Origin: Flavobacterium sp. UBA7663 | Lineage (GTDB): Bacteria; Bacteroidota; Bacteroidia; Flavobacteriales; Flavobacteriaceae | Assembly (NCBI RefSeq): GCF_002483315.1 | Contig: NZ_DLHR01000028.1 | Coordinates: 167,008-231,007 of the forward strand | DNA length: 64,000 nucleotides | Direction: 5' to 3' | Notes under the pieces: generated by a model | What the model was told of the DNA's origin: nothing | The model's input: only the letters and a program-made list of their open reading frames with translations | The model's database searches: none | In this document: positions 37,229 through 46,091 of the stretch, in pieces | Position numbering within the stretch: position 1 is the stretch's first letter | Layout: each line of letters begins with the position of its first letter | Program-made: the position numbers and the translations under genes

Positions 37229-37668
37229 TATTTCTGGCTAATTGCCACATCACCATAAAATTGCATCAATACAAAAGCGCCAATTAAGCTAGAAGCAACG
37301 CCTTCAAAAAATAATACCCCGCAATATTGAATAATATTTATTTTACCAACAAAAAAGAATGTATCCGATAATGTTGTTAAATAACTTTCTCCTCCTTTTA
37401 TATAGATAAATGCAATTAACCCAACTATTCCCAGAAAAACGCCTAATGCACCTGTTATAAATCCTGAAAATAGATTTTCAAAATAGTCCATCTTACCTTT
37501 TGTGTAATTATACTTGATGGTTTTGTGAATTCCATATAAGACTATAAAAGCATTTAATGAACGTAAATAATTCTTACTTGCCAATCCTAAAAAATCCATT
37601 AGTAGGAAAAACAACCCGATTCCTAAAAAGATTAGAAATGCATTTTGTAATACTGTTTTATTTTTCAT
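37225..37668 (-). CDS. Four-helix membrane protein, DUF4199-like
   Basis: This 147-residue protein has four hydrophobic segments, including TVLQNAFLIFLGIGLFFLL, FIVLYGIHKTIKYNYTKG and FSGFITGALGVFLGIVGLIA. The layout resembles DUF4199 proteins common in Bacteroidota. The ATG at 37668 is used; the frame opens on a TTG at 37677 only. Function unknown. Confidence 0.7.
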   Translation of the reverse strand: MKNKTVLQNAFLIFLGIGLFFLLMDFLGLASKNYLRSLNAFIVLYGIHKTIKYNYTKGKMDYFENLFSGFITGALGVFLGIVGLIAFIYIKGGESYLTTLSDTFFFVGKINIIQYCGVLFFEGVASSLIGAFVLMQFYGDVAISQKY

Positions 37669-37746
37669 GACTTTCAAAGTTTAGATTAATAAATTTACGG
37701 TTTTTAATCTAAACTATTGAAAATCAATACATAAAAATAAGTTAAA

Positions 37747-38550
37747 TTAAAAACGGTTATCCCCATCTAACATTCTTCCTAAGCCTCCAAGTAAGCTTCC
37801 TTCTTCTCTTCCGCTTCCACCTGCTTTAGGTGCAGATGCAATAATTCTATCTGCTAAACGGGTAAATGGTAATGATTGAATGTAAACAATTCCAGGTCCG
37901 CGAAGTGTTGCAAAGAAAACACCTTCTCCTCCAAAAATAGTGTTTTTAATGCCGCCAACAAATTCAATATCGTAATCTACGTCTTTTGTAAACCCAACCA
38001 AACAACCGGTATCAACACGAAGTAATTCACCAGATTGTAATTCTTTTCTAGCTAAAGTTCCGCCAGAATGTACGAAAGCCATTCCGTCACCTTCAATCTT
38101 TTGCATAATGAAACCCTCGCCACCAAACAATCCTGTTCCAAGTTTTTTAGTAAATTCAATTCCTACAGAAACGCCTTTTGCTGCGCATAAAAAAGAGTCT
38201 TTTTGGCAAACAAATTTTCCGCCAAATTGTTGCAAATCAATCGGAACAATTTTTCCAGGATAAGGAGAAGCGAATGAAACTTTTCGTTTTCCCATGTCTT
38301 GATTTTGGTAAGCGGTCATGAATAAACTTTCTCCAGTTAAAACTCGTTTTCCTGCTGAAAGTAATTTACCGAAAATACCAGACTGTTGTTCTTGGCTTCC
38401 GTCTCCAAAAATAGTTTCCATTTTGATGCCGTTTTCCATCATCATAAAACTTCCGGCTTCGGCAACAACCACTTCTTGAGGATCTAATTCAATTTCCACA
38501 TATTGCATTTCTTCACCATAAATATGGTAATCTATTTCGTGTGCTCTCAT
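37747..38550 (-). CDS. TIGR00266/AIM24 family protein
   Basis: This 267-residue beta-rich protein matches the AIM24/TIGR00266 family: VVAEAGSFMMMENGIKMET at the start, then SFASPYPGKIVPIDL, GGEGFIMQKIEGDGMAFVHSG and GLRVDTG-like LLRVDTGCLVGF. GGIKNTIFGGEGVFFATLRG closes the repeat. The eukaryotic relative helps mitochondrial architecture; the bacterial role is unknown. No signal peptide is seen. Confidence 0.88.
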   Translation of the reverse strand: MRAHEIDYHIYGEEMQYVEIELDPQEVVVAEAGSFMMMENGIKMETIFGDGSQEQQSGIFGKLLSAGKRVLTGESLFMTAYQNQDMGKRKVSFASPYPGKIVPIDLQQFGGKFVCQKDSFLCAAKGVSVGIEFTKKLGTGLFGGEGFIMQKIEGDGMAFVHSGGTLARKELQSGELLRVDTGCLVGFTKDVDYDIEFVGGIKNTIFGGEGVFFATLRGPGIVYIQSLPFTRLADRIIASAPKAGGSGREEGSLLGGLGRMLDGDNRF

Positions 38551-38606
38551 AATTTTAGTTTTATCAATTAGTCGAACCGATGATTAAAATGTTACTATAA
38601 AAACAA

Positions 38607-38636
38607 AAAACCGAAAACAATTTTGCTTTCGGTTTT
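38607..38636 (-). terminator. Terminator for the small secreted protein gene
   Basis: AAAACCGAAA pairs with TTTCGGTTTT around a 10-nt loop; on the minus strand it is followed by a T-rich tract (TTTTTTGTTTTT). Confidence 0.75.
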
Positions 38637-38656
38637 AACTTATAATTAGAAATTTC

Positions 38657-38977
38657 TTATTTCATCAACTCGGATAATTTTAAGGTTTTTCCGCACATAT
38701 CGGCTGTAATTTTAAAGATTACATCCCCTTTTTTACCTTCATTTCCCCAGCGAACTTCTTTACCAACATTACAACCAATACTTGTTTTAGAACCTTTATT
38801 CAAAGACACAAAACCAGTTCCGGTGTGAATGGAAATTTTGTCTTTAGAATCATTTATAAGCGAGAAGCTTTCTCCAACAACTATTTCTGTTTTTACACTT
38901 GAAGAAGTTTCAGTATTGGTTATAGTACCAAAAGATGTTAACACGACAAAACTTGATAACAGGATAATTTTTTTCAT
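38657..38977 (-). CDS. Small secreted protein, unknown function
   Basis: This 106-residue protein has a signal peptide (IILLSSFVVLTSFG) and a mature part with two cysteines, SIGCNVGKE and ADMCGKTLKL, which could form a disulfide. No family is recognised. It has its own terminator and is probably a single-gene unit. Confidence 0.65.
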   Translation of the reverse strand: MKKIILLSSFVVLTSFGTITNTETSSSVKTEIVVGESFSLINDSKDKISIHTGTGFVSLNKGSKTSIGCNVGKEVRWGNEGKKGDVIFKITADMCGKTLKLSELMK

Positions 38978-39073
38978 AATTTTATAGTTTTAGTTTACTA
39001 AAAATAGTACTTTTTAATGAACTTTTATGAAAAAGTTAATGAAAAGCCTTTTTTGGTTTACGAAAGAGTAATT

Positions 39074-39814
39074 TTAGTAATCTAACTTTACATAGCCAAT
39101 TTCTCTGCTTATTTTTCCTTTTCTGCGATTGATGTAAGAAGAAGAATTTGAAGCTTTGTATTTTCTTGGATTTGGTAAAATAGCTGCAATTCCAGCTGCT
39201 TCATATCGTGTTAAACTGGCAGCATCTTTTCGAAACCAATGTTTTGAAGCTGCTTCAGCTCCATAAACACCATCACCCATTTCGATACTATTCAAATAGA
39301 CTTCCATGATGCGTTTTTTACCCCAAATTAGTTCAATTAAAACAGTGTAATATGCTTCTAATCCTTTACGAACATAACTTCTACCTTGCCAAAGGAAAAC
39401 ATTTTTTGCAGTTTGTTGCGAAATGGTGCTTCCGCCTTTAAGTCTTTTACCTTTAGAATTGTTTTTGTATGCTTTTTGCATAGCTTCAAAATCAAAACCC
39501 CAATGTTCCAAAAAACGTCCGTCTTCACTGGCAATTACAGCTTTTTGAAGATTTAATGAAATTTCATCTATTGGCACCCAATCATGACTACAAGTCATTT
39601 CTTTATTTTCTTTTTTATGTTCCATAGCACGAATTCCCATTAAAGGTGTAAACGGAACTGGAACAAACTTGAACAACAAAACAACTGAAAAACTAATAAT
39701 GTTAAACCATAAAAAAAGTAACCAAAAGAAACGAAATATCTTTTGACCTGTAGTTCTTTTTTTTGCAGGTTTTTTTGCTGAAGTCTTTTTACTTGGAGTA
39801 GTTTTTTTTGCCAT
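39074..39814 (-). CDS. mtgA: Monofunctional biosynthetic peptidoglycan transglycosylase
   Basis: This 246-residue GT51 enzyme polymerises lipid II into glycan strands at the inner membrane. It has a lysine-rich start, a membrane anchor (FFWLLFLWFNIISFSVVLLF) and the catalytic region AVIASEDGRFLEHWGFDFEA with the first catalytic glutamate, then GGSTISQQTAKNVFLW. ELIWGKKRIMEVYLNSIEMG completes the fold. There is no transpeptidase domain. Confidence 0.95.
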   Translation of the reverse strand: MAKKTTPSKKTSAKKPAKKRTTGQKIFRFFWLLFLWFNIISFSVVLLFKFVPVPFTPLMGIRAMEHKKENKEMTCSHDWVPIDEISLNLQKAVIASEDGRFLEHWGFDFEAMQKAYKNNSKGKRLKGGSTISQQTAKNVFLWQGRSYVRKGLEAYYTVLIELIWGKKRIMEVYLNSIEMGDGVYGAEAASKHWFRKDAASLTRYEAAGIAAILPNPRKYKASNSSSYINRRKGKISREIGYVKLDY

Positions 39815-39875
39815 ATATAAAAGCTTTGCTTTTTTAGTTTCAGGTTTAAAGTTTCAAGTTAAAGCATGAAACAAT

Positions 39876-40988
39876 TTATATCAAATCTGCTAATTCTTGT
39901 CCGACTAAACTGCCTATTGCAACGCCCATTCCGCCCATTCTAACACCACAATACACGTTATTTGACAGTTGTTCTACAATAGGTTTTTTATGTGTCCCCA
40001 CACCCATTGTACCGCTCCATCGGTGTTCGATTTCGAACTCTTCATGTGGCAAAATTACTGTTTTTAACAACTCTTCCAAACGATTTTGAATCAATTCGGT
40101 AGTATCGTGTGAAGTTGTGGTTTCGCCTACAAAATCTAAATTTCTTCCTCCACCAAAAAGAATTCTATCGTTGATATTTCTGAAATAAAAATAGCCTTTA
40201 TCTAAATGAAAAGTGCCTTTAATATCTAAATTCGGAATTGGTTTTGTAATCAAAACTTGCGCTCTAGCTGGTTGTACTTGATTATTGGTTAATTGCGATG
40301 CAAAACCGTTTGTGGTAAACAACAATTTATTGGTTTTAAACGTAATTCCGTTTGTAACAACCTCAACAGTATCGCTTAATTCTTGAAAACTTGTTACAGT
40401 TTGACTGTTTAAAACAAGAATGTCGTTTTGATGTGCTTTTTTTAGTAAAGCTTGCATCATATTTCCAGTATCAATTTGCGCTTCAAACGGATTAAAAATC
40501 AAATTTTCAAATATCCCTCCAAAATTAAAACGATCTACTTCTTTTGAGAAAACATCGGTTTTAAAAAGTGGTTTTATAATATCGTTAATGAATGGAATTT
40601 TTTGAATACACTCGTTATAAAACGACTCGTCTTCTTTTAGAAATAATTCGTAACCACCATAAGGTTTCAAATCAATTACAGCATCTCCGAGATTTTTTCG
40701 GAGCAATTGTAAACCCTCATATCGTTTTTGAATCAGTTGAATAACTTCTTCTTCTGTATGCGTTTTTAAATCGTCTATGATTTCAGAAATACTACCAAAA
40801 CATGCAAAACCTGCATTTTTTGTACTCGCTCCTTGAGGTAAAATGCCTTTTTCGAGAACTAAAATTTTGGCAGCCGGAAATCGTTCTCGCAACGCTAATG
40901 CGGTATGCAAACCAACTATTCCACTACCTACGACAGTAAAATCTACGTTTGAAAACCAGTTTTTTATTTCCCAATAACTGAGTTGCAT
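39876..40988 (-). CDS. FAD-dependent oxidoreductase, DAO family
   Basis: This 370-residue protein has an FAD-binding motif VVGSGIVGLHTALAL and a glycine/serine block GASTKNAGFACFGSISE. Near the C-terminus, RWSGTMGVGTHKKP and NVYCGVRMGGMGVAIGS resemble DAO-family amine oxidases. The oxidised amine is unknown. It overlaps the start of the DedA gene by one base, so they share a transcript. Confidence 0.85.
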   Translation of the reverse strand: MQLSYWEIKNWFSNVDFTVVGSGIVGLHTALALRERFPAAKILVLEKGILPQGASTKNAGFACFGSISEIIDDLKTHTEEEVIQLIQKRYEGLQLLRKNLGDAVIDLKPYGGYELFLKEDESFYNECIQKIPFINDIIKPLFKTDVFSKEVDRFNFGGIFENLIFNPFEAQIDTGNMMQALLKKAHQNDILVLNSQTVTSFQELSDTVEVVTNGITFKTNKLLFTTNGFASQLTNNQVQPARAQVLITKPIPNLDIKGTFHLDKGYFYFRNINDRILFGGGRNLDFVGETTTSHDTTELIQNRLEELLKTVILPHEEFEIEHRWSGTMGVGTHKKPIVEQLSNNVYCGVRMGGMGVAIGSLVGQELADLI

Positions 40989-41680
40989 TATTCCTCTGTA
41001 TTTTCAGGATTTTTCTTTGCTTTAATTGCTTTCATAATCAATGGAAAAGTAGTTACTGCAATTAAAATTAGGATGATTTTTTCGATGTGCTTCTTTAAAT
41101 CAATACCAAATTCTTCGTTAAAGAATCCGTACAAATAATGTCCAGCAAAAACCAAAAGAAACGACCATAAAAGCGAACTCAACACGTTGTAAAACATGAA
41201 TTTACTTTTTTGCATGTGCACAATTCCGGCAATAATGGGCACGAATGTTCTAACTATTGGTAAAAAACGAGCAAAAATGATGGCTTTCCCACCGTGTTTT
41301 TCAAAAAATGCTTGTGATTCGTATAAATACTTCTTTTTGAAAAAGAAACTATCTTCTTTATTATATAAAAACTGACCACTTTTGGCACCAAACCAATAGC
41401 CAAAAATATTTCCTAAAGTTGCCGCAGTAGCAATCAATAATGCCAAAATGGTAACATTTGATAAATCGCTCGGAATCATGAAAAATGTTTCAACTAATTC
41501 ACGACTATAAATTCCTGACAAAAACAAAAGACTGTCACCAGGAAGAAAAAACCCAGCAAATAAACCCGTTTCAGCAAAAACAATGAATAAAACCATGTAA
41601 ATTCCAATAGGCACACCACCTACTTCCATTGTGATATAGAATTCGGGATTAAAAAGTTTGGTCCAATGAAAATCGTTCAT
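40988..41680 (-). CDS. DedA family membrane protein
   Basis: This 230-residue protein has about five hydrophobic segments and the DedA/SNARE-associated motif AIIFARFLPIVRTFVPIIAG. GFFLPGDSLLFLSGIY near residue 45 and GNIFGYWFGAKSG are also typical. DedA proteins are lipid scramblases or ion-linked membrane proteins needed for envelope homeostasis. It lies between a DAACS transporter gene (2 bp away) and the FAD protein. Confidence 0.88.
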   Translation of the reverse strand: MNDFHWTKLFNPEFYITMEVGGVPIGIYMVLFIVFAETGLFAGFFLPGDSLLFLSGIYSRELVETFFMIPSDLSNVTILALLIATAATLGNIFGYWFGAKSGQFLYNKEDSFFFKKKYLYESQAFFEKHGGKAIIFARFLPIVRTFVPIIAGIVHMQKSKFMFYNVLSSLLWSFLLVFAGHYLYGFFNEEFGIDLKKHIEKIILILIAVTTFPLIMKAIKAKKNPENTEE

Positions 41681-41682
41681 AG

Positions 41683-42945
41683 CTATGCCAATTTATTTAC
41701 AGATTTTGCTACAATCATAGAAACCGCTGCATCACCTGTAACGTTTACAGTAGTTCTACACATATCCAAAGGTCGGTCGATGGCAAAAATCAAGGCCAAA
41801 CCTGCTTCAGGAATTCCAGCTTGTGCCAATACGATAACCAACATTACCATTCCAGCACCAGGAACAGCAGCACTTCCAATAGAAGCTAAAGTTGCTGTAA
41901 CAATAATTCCTAATTGAGTAGCTAAAGATAAATCCATACCAAAAGATTGTGCAATAAAAACAGCCGCAACGGCTTGATACAAACTGGTTCCATCCATATT
42001 AATGGTAGCACCAATAGGCAAAACAAAACTTGCTACTTCATCATCAACGCCTAAATTATCAACTGTTCTTTCCATTGTAACTGGTAAAGTAGCTGCACTT
42101 GAACTAGTAGAAAAAGCTAATAATTGTGCTGGTGAAATTCCGTCAATAAAGAATCTTGGACTTTTTTTGGCAAATACTTTAACTAAAACTAAGTAAATAC
42201 ACATTACTAAGATTAGACCTATAATAACTGTTAAACCATACATTCCAAGTGCTTTGAATAAATCTAAACTTGGTGATTCGGCAACAATTGCGGCTAATAA
42301 GGCGAAAACTCCAAACGGTGAAAACAGCATAATTAAGTCAATCATTTTTAAGATAATTTCATTGAAACTATCAAAAAAGTCTTTAACGGGTTTTGATTTA
42401 TCTTCAGGAAGTAAAATCATTGCAATTCCGAAAATAACCGCAAAGAAAATCACTTGCAACATATTTCCGTTATCAGCAGAAGCTTTAATAATATTATCAG
42501 GAACAATATCAATTAATGATTGTAATGGTCCAACTTCACTTTGTTTGTTTGCTGCTTCAATTTTTGAATTGGCATCAGCTGTATAACTTGCAACTAATTC
42601 TGTTCGTGTTTGTTCCGAAATATAACTTCCCGGCTTGATGATGTTTACGATTACCAAACCAATTGAAACTGCTAAAACCGTTGTTAAAATATATAAACCA
42701 ATGGTTCTTCCACCCATTTTAGATAATTTCGAAATATCTTTTAAGTCGGAAATTCCTTTAATTAATGAAGCTAAAATCAAGGGAACAGCAATCAATTTCA
42801 ATAAATTAATAAAAATGGTTCCGAATGGTTTTACCCAATCAACAATAACGTCTTTTCCCCAAGTAAATTGAATCAATATAAAAGCGAATAAAACTCCAAA
42901 AACCATTCCAAGTAATATTTGCCAGTGTAGTGCTAATTTTTTCAT
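41683..42945 (-). CDS. Dicarboxylate/amino acid:cation symporter (DAACS)
   Basis: This 420-residue sodium- or proton-coupled carrier takes up glutamate, aspartate or C4-dicarboxylates. The hairpin motif FSTSSSAATLPVTMER and the GATINMDGTSLYQAVA block are characteristic, as is GLALIFAIDRPLDMCRTTVNVTGD with the substrate-binding residues. The ATG at 42945 is used; a TTG at 42951 extends it by two codons. Confidence 0.93.
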   Translation of the reverse strand: MKKLALHWQILLGMVFGVLFAFILIQFTWGKDVIVDWVKPFGTIFINLLKLIAVPLILASLIKGISDLKDISKLSKMGGRTIGLYILTTVLAVSIGLVIVNIIKPGSYISEQTRTELVASYTADANSKIEAANKQSEVGPLQSLIDIVPDNIIKASADNGNMLQVIFFAVIFGIAMILLPEDKSKPVKDFFDSFNEIILKMIDLIMLFSPFGVFALLAAIVAESPSLDLFKALGMYGLTVIIGLILVMCIYLVLVKVFAKKSPRFFIDGISPAQLLAFSTSSSAATLPVTMERTVDNLGVDDEVASFVLPIGATINMDGTSLYQAVAAVFIAQSFGMDLSLATQLGIIVTATLASIGSAAVPGAGMVMLVIVLAQAGIPEAGLALIFAIDRPLDMCRTTVNVTGDAAVSMIVAKSVNKLA

Positions 42946-43030
42946 TATCAAGTTTGCTTTTAAGATTGTGAAAATAGGTATATTTTTTGAAAAAATTGCT
43001 ACATTTAGCTTCGTTTTAAAAATAACAGAT

Positions 43031-44932
43031 ATGAAAAATTACATTTTTCTCATTTTCAGCATGATAAGCATGAGTACATTAGCACAGCAAAACCTAACTC
43101 CAGAAACCTTATGGCAATTAGGAAGAGTAACACCTTTAGGGATCTCAAAAGATGGAAAACTTTTAGTTTATAAAGTAGGAACTCCTTCTGTGGAAGAAAA
43201 TAAAATCAATTCTAAATATTACACTATTCCGGTTCAAGGTGGAAATGCTACTTTGGTGGAAGATTATAAATCATTGTTGGCAGATAAAAATGTTTCTCCT
43301 GATGGAAAAAACCTTTTATTTTCGAAAGAAATAAAAGTAGAAAAGTTATTAGGGAAAGATATTTATCCAGAATTATCAAAAACTACCGCTCAAGTTTATA
43401 CTGGTTTAGATTATCGTCATTGGGACACTTGGAACGATGGAACACACAACCACGTTTTTTATTCGGAAAACAAAAAAGATGCCGTTGGAATTGATATTAT
43501 GCCGAACGAACCTTTTGATGCGCCTCAAAAACCTTTTGGTGGTGATGAAGACTACATTTGGTCTCCAGATGGAACAAAAATCATCTACGTTTGTAAAAAG
43601 AAAGCCGGAACAGCTTATGCAACCAGCACCAACACCGATTTATATGAATATGATTTAGCAACAAAAATCACAAAAAACCTTACCGAGGGTAATTTGGGTT
43701 ACGATACACATCCAACTTTTTCTCAACAAGGCGATTTGTCTTGGTTGCAAATGAAACGCGATGGTTTTGAAGCAGACAAAAACGATATTATTGTTCGTCA
43801 TAAAGGTTTAGATATTAATTTGACAGCAGGTTGGGACGGAACCGTAGATAGTTTCACTTGGAGTAAAGATGGGAAAAAAGTATATTTCATAGCTCCAATC
43901 AAAGGAACAAAACAACTTTTTGAAGTAAACTTTCCTGGTTTAACAAAAATTGCAGTTCGAGTAACTCAATTAACCGATGGCGATTTTGATGTAAATGCAA
44001 TTGTTGGTTTTTCAGGAACTTCGGTTTTAGTAACTAGAAACGATATGAATCATGCTCCAGAAGTTTATTCGTATGATTTAGCTAAAAAAACTTGGAAACA
44101 AATTACCAAAGTTAATGAAGAAGCTTACGCTAAAATCAGTTCTTGTAAAACAGAAAAACGTTGGGTTACAACTACTGATGGTAAAAAAATGTTGGTTTGG
44201 GTAATTTTACCTCCAAATTTCGATAAAACTAAAAAATATCCAGCGCTTTTATACTGTCAAGGCGGACCACAAAGTGCGTTAACACAATCGTATTCTTTCC
44301 GTTGGAATTTCCAATTAATGGCTTCTCAAGGTTATGTAATTGTGGCACCAAATCGTAGAGGAATGCCAGGACACGGAACCGCTTGGAACGAACAAATTTC
44401 AGGTGATTGGGGCGGACAAGTTATGGATGATTATTTAGCTGCAATTGATGATGTTGCGAAAGAGTCGTATGTAGATAAAACTCGTTTAGGTGCTGTGGGT
44501 GCGAGTTATGGCGGATATTCTGTGTTTCAATTAGCTGGAATTCACAAAAATCGTTTCAAAACCTTCATTTCGCACTGTGGTATTTTCAATACAGAAAGTA
44601 TGTACGGAACTACAGAAGAAGTATTCTTTACGAATTGGGATTCAGGTGGCGCTTATTGGGAAAAAGACAATGCTACAGCACAAAAAACCTATAACGAATT
44701 CAATCCAATTAAGTTGATCAACAACTGGAACACGCCAATATTAATTATCCAAGGCGGAAAAGATTACCGTGTGCCAATTGGACAAGGACAAGAAGCCTTC
44801 CAAGCAGCACAATTAAAAGGAATTAAAAGTAAATTCTTGTTGTTCCCTGATGAAAATCATTGGGTATTAAAACCACAAAATGCATTAGTTTGGCAAAAAG
44901 AATTTTTTGGTTGGTTGAAAGAAACGCTTTAA
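43031..44932 (+). CDS. S9 family peptidase (dipeptidyl-peptidase-like, S9C)
   Basis: This secreted enzyme of about 633 residues has a signal peptide (ends LAQ) and a beta-propeller with WSPDGTKIIYV, followed by a hydrolase. The triad is readable: Ser in GAVGASYGGYS, Asp in QGGKDYRVP and His in PDENHWVLK. The order fits S9C acyl-peptide hydrolase/DPP5-like enzymes that release dipeptides or acyl amino acids. A longer frame opens on a rare start upstream; the ATG at 43031 begins the signal peptide and is used. Confidence 0.93.
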   Translation: MKNYIFLIFSMISMSTLAQQNLTPETLWQLGRVTPLGISKDGKLLVYKVGTPSVEENKINSKYYTIPVQGGNATLVEDYKSLLADKNVSPDGKNLLFSKEIKVEKLLGKDIYPELSKTTAQVYTGLDYRHWDTWNDGTHNHVFYSENKKDAVGIDIMPNEPFDAPQKPFGGDEDYIWSPDGTKIIYVCKKKAGTAYATSTNTDLYEYDLATKITKNLTEGNLGYDTHPTFSQQGDLSWLQMKRDGFEADKNDIIVRHKGLDINLTAGWDGTVDSFTWSKDGKKVYFIAPIKGTKQLFEVNFPGLTKIAVRVTQLTDGDFDVNAIVGFSGTSVLVTRNDMNHAPEVYSYDLAKKTWKQITKVNEEAYAKISSCKTEKRWVTTTDGKKMLVWVILPPNFDKTKKYPALLYCQGGPQSALTQSYSFRWNFQLMASQGYVIVAPNRRGMPGHGTAWNEQISGDWGGQVMDDYLAAIDDVAKESYVDKTRLGAVGASYGGYSVFQLAGIHKNRFKTFISHCGIFNTESMYGTTEEVFFTNWDSGGAYWEKDNATAQKTYNEFNPIKLINNWNTPILIIQGGKDYRVPIGQGQEAFQAAQLKGIKSKFLLFPDENHWVLKPQNALVWQKEFFGWLKETL

Positions 44933-44935
44933 AAG

Positions 44936-44983
44936 TTCAAGGACAAGAGCAAGTTCAATTTTCAAATTGTTCTTGTTCTTGAA
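44936..44983. repeat. Imperfect inverted repeat of CAAG/CTTG units
   Basis: TTCAAGGACAAGAGCAAG is mirrored by TTGTTCTTGTTCTTGAA. The flank TGATTTTTGACCTTG also occurs with one change at 3825-3839 (TGATTTTTGCCCTTG), so this is another dispersed intergenic repeat. It lies between the S9C gene and the next. Confidence 0.6.
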
Positions 44984-45003
44984 TTTGATTTTTGACCTTG
45001 AAA

Positions 45004-45519
45004 ATGATGCAATTCCAAGACATAGAATTCACCATAAAAACCTTTCATAAGCATAGCTTAACGAAAGAGGCAGCGCTATGGCTTTTAAAAGTATATGAAT
45101 TAGAACACCCAAATTTTGCTGGTTTTGAATTTAGAGAAGCTGCAAAACCCGATTTTATTTTAATGACTGCCGAAGGTGAAATTGGAGGCACACAAATTAT
45201 ACGAATTCCAGAAAATACATTTGAATTTCCGTTGGTTTTGATGTTGAATTTATTGGCTCATGAAATGATGCACGTAAAACAAAAAGCGCCTGAAGTTGCT
45301 ATGCAAGACAAAAACGAGCGCGAATGGCAAGCCTATTACGAAATGTTGTTCCACAAAGAATTTCCTTTGATTCCGAAAGCGTCTACTTATCATCAAAAGT
45401 TTTTTGCTGAAAAAGCGATGGTGTATTACGATCGCTCAGAAAAAGAAGCCAATCCGTTGCGATTGAAATATGAAAATCAGAAAATAGAGATTGAGAAATT
45501 AATTAAAAGTTTAGGATAA
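45004..45519 (+). CDS. Predicted zinc metallopeptidase-like protein (HExxH)
   Basis: This protein of about 171 residues contains LLNLLAHEMMHVKQ, an HExxH zinc motif in a helix, with NEREWQAYYE downstream as a possible third glutamate ligand. There is no signal peptide. No named family is recognised, so an active protease is not certain. Translation likely begins at the ATG at 45004 (MMQFQD) rather than at a TTG four codons earlier. Confidence 0.65.
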   Translation: MMQFQDIEFTIKTFHKHSLTKEAALWLLKVYELEHPNFAGFEFREAAKPDFILMTAEGEIGGTQIIRIPENTFEFPLVLMLNLLAHEMMHVKQKAPEVAMQDKNEREWQAYYEMLFHKEFPLIPKASTYHQKFFAEKAMVYYDRSEKEANPLRLKYENQKIEIEKLIKSLG

Positions 45520-45570
45520 AAATCTGAATTCAAATTTAAGAAGATTCAACTAAAAAAATGAAAATCGAAA

Positions 45571-46032
45571 ATGAAAAAATACATAATAATCTATTACATA
45601 ATAGTTAATCTAATCTGTTTAATTCCTAGTATTATAAGTGTGTTTTTAGAATTTGATTTTAAATTTAACACCTTGTTTTTCTTTACTTTCAGTTTATTAA
45701 ATGTTATAGCCATTTCATCTGTTTATCTTAATCGAATACCAATACCTTCTTTGTATTTTCTTTCATTAACAAATTTAATTCAAGCTTTTACATTTGTGTT
45801 TTTAGGGCTTTCGTATAAGTTTTTACTTGGACCAGATATTTCTTTCTTTATAATTGACGATGGTGATTTATCAACAAGATTTACCGCAATATTTTATAAC
45901 ATCATATTCGATTTAGACTCATTTAATATTGATGACAATTTTATGTTTGGATTTGATTTTGTGCACTTTTGGCTATTCTTGTTTTTCAATAAATTAATTA
46001 TTGAAGAAAAAAAACTTAAAACTAATCTTTAG
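45571..46032 (+). CDS. Four-helix membrane protein, unknown function
   Basis: This 153-residue protein has hydrophobic segments at about 4-25, 31-52, 60-82 and around 130-148, with an acidic FIIDDGDLSTRFT loop. No conserved motif with a known role is recognised. A shared terminator follows between it and the convergent accC. Confidence 0.6.
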   Translation: MKKYIIIYYIIVNLICLIPSIISVFLEFDFKFNTLFFFTFSLLNVIAISSVYLNRIPIPSLYFLSLTNLIQAFTFVFLGLSYKFLLGPDISFFIIDDGDLSTRFTAIFYNIIFDLDSFNIDDNFMFGFDFVHFWLFLFFNKLIIEEKKLKTNL

Positions 46033-46053
46033 AAATTAAAAGTAACAAACATA

Positions 46054-46086
46054 AAAAAAGCGATTTCAAATTGAAATCGCTTTTTT
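46054..46086. terminator. Bidirectional terminator between convergent genes
   Basis: AAAAAAGCGATTTCAA mirrors TTGAAATCGCTTTTTT around a one-base centre; T runs exist on both strands. It serves the membrane protein gene on one side and accC on the other. Confidence 0.9.
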
Positions 46087-46091
46087 AGTTT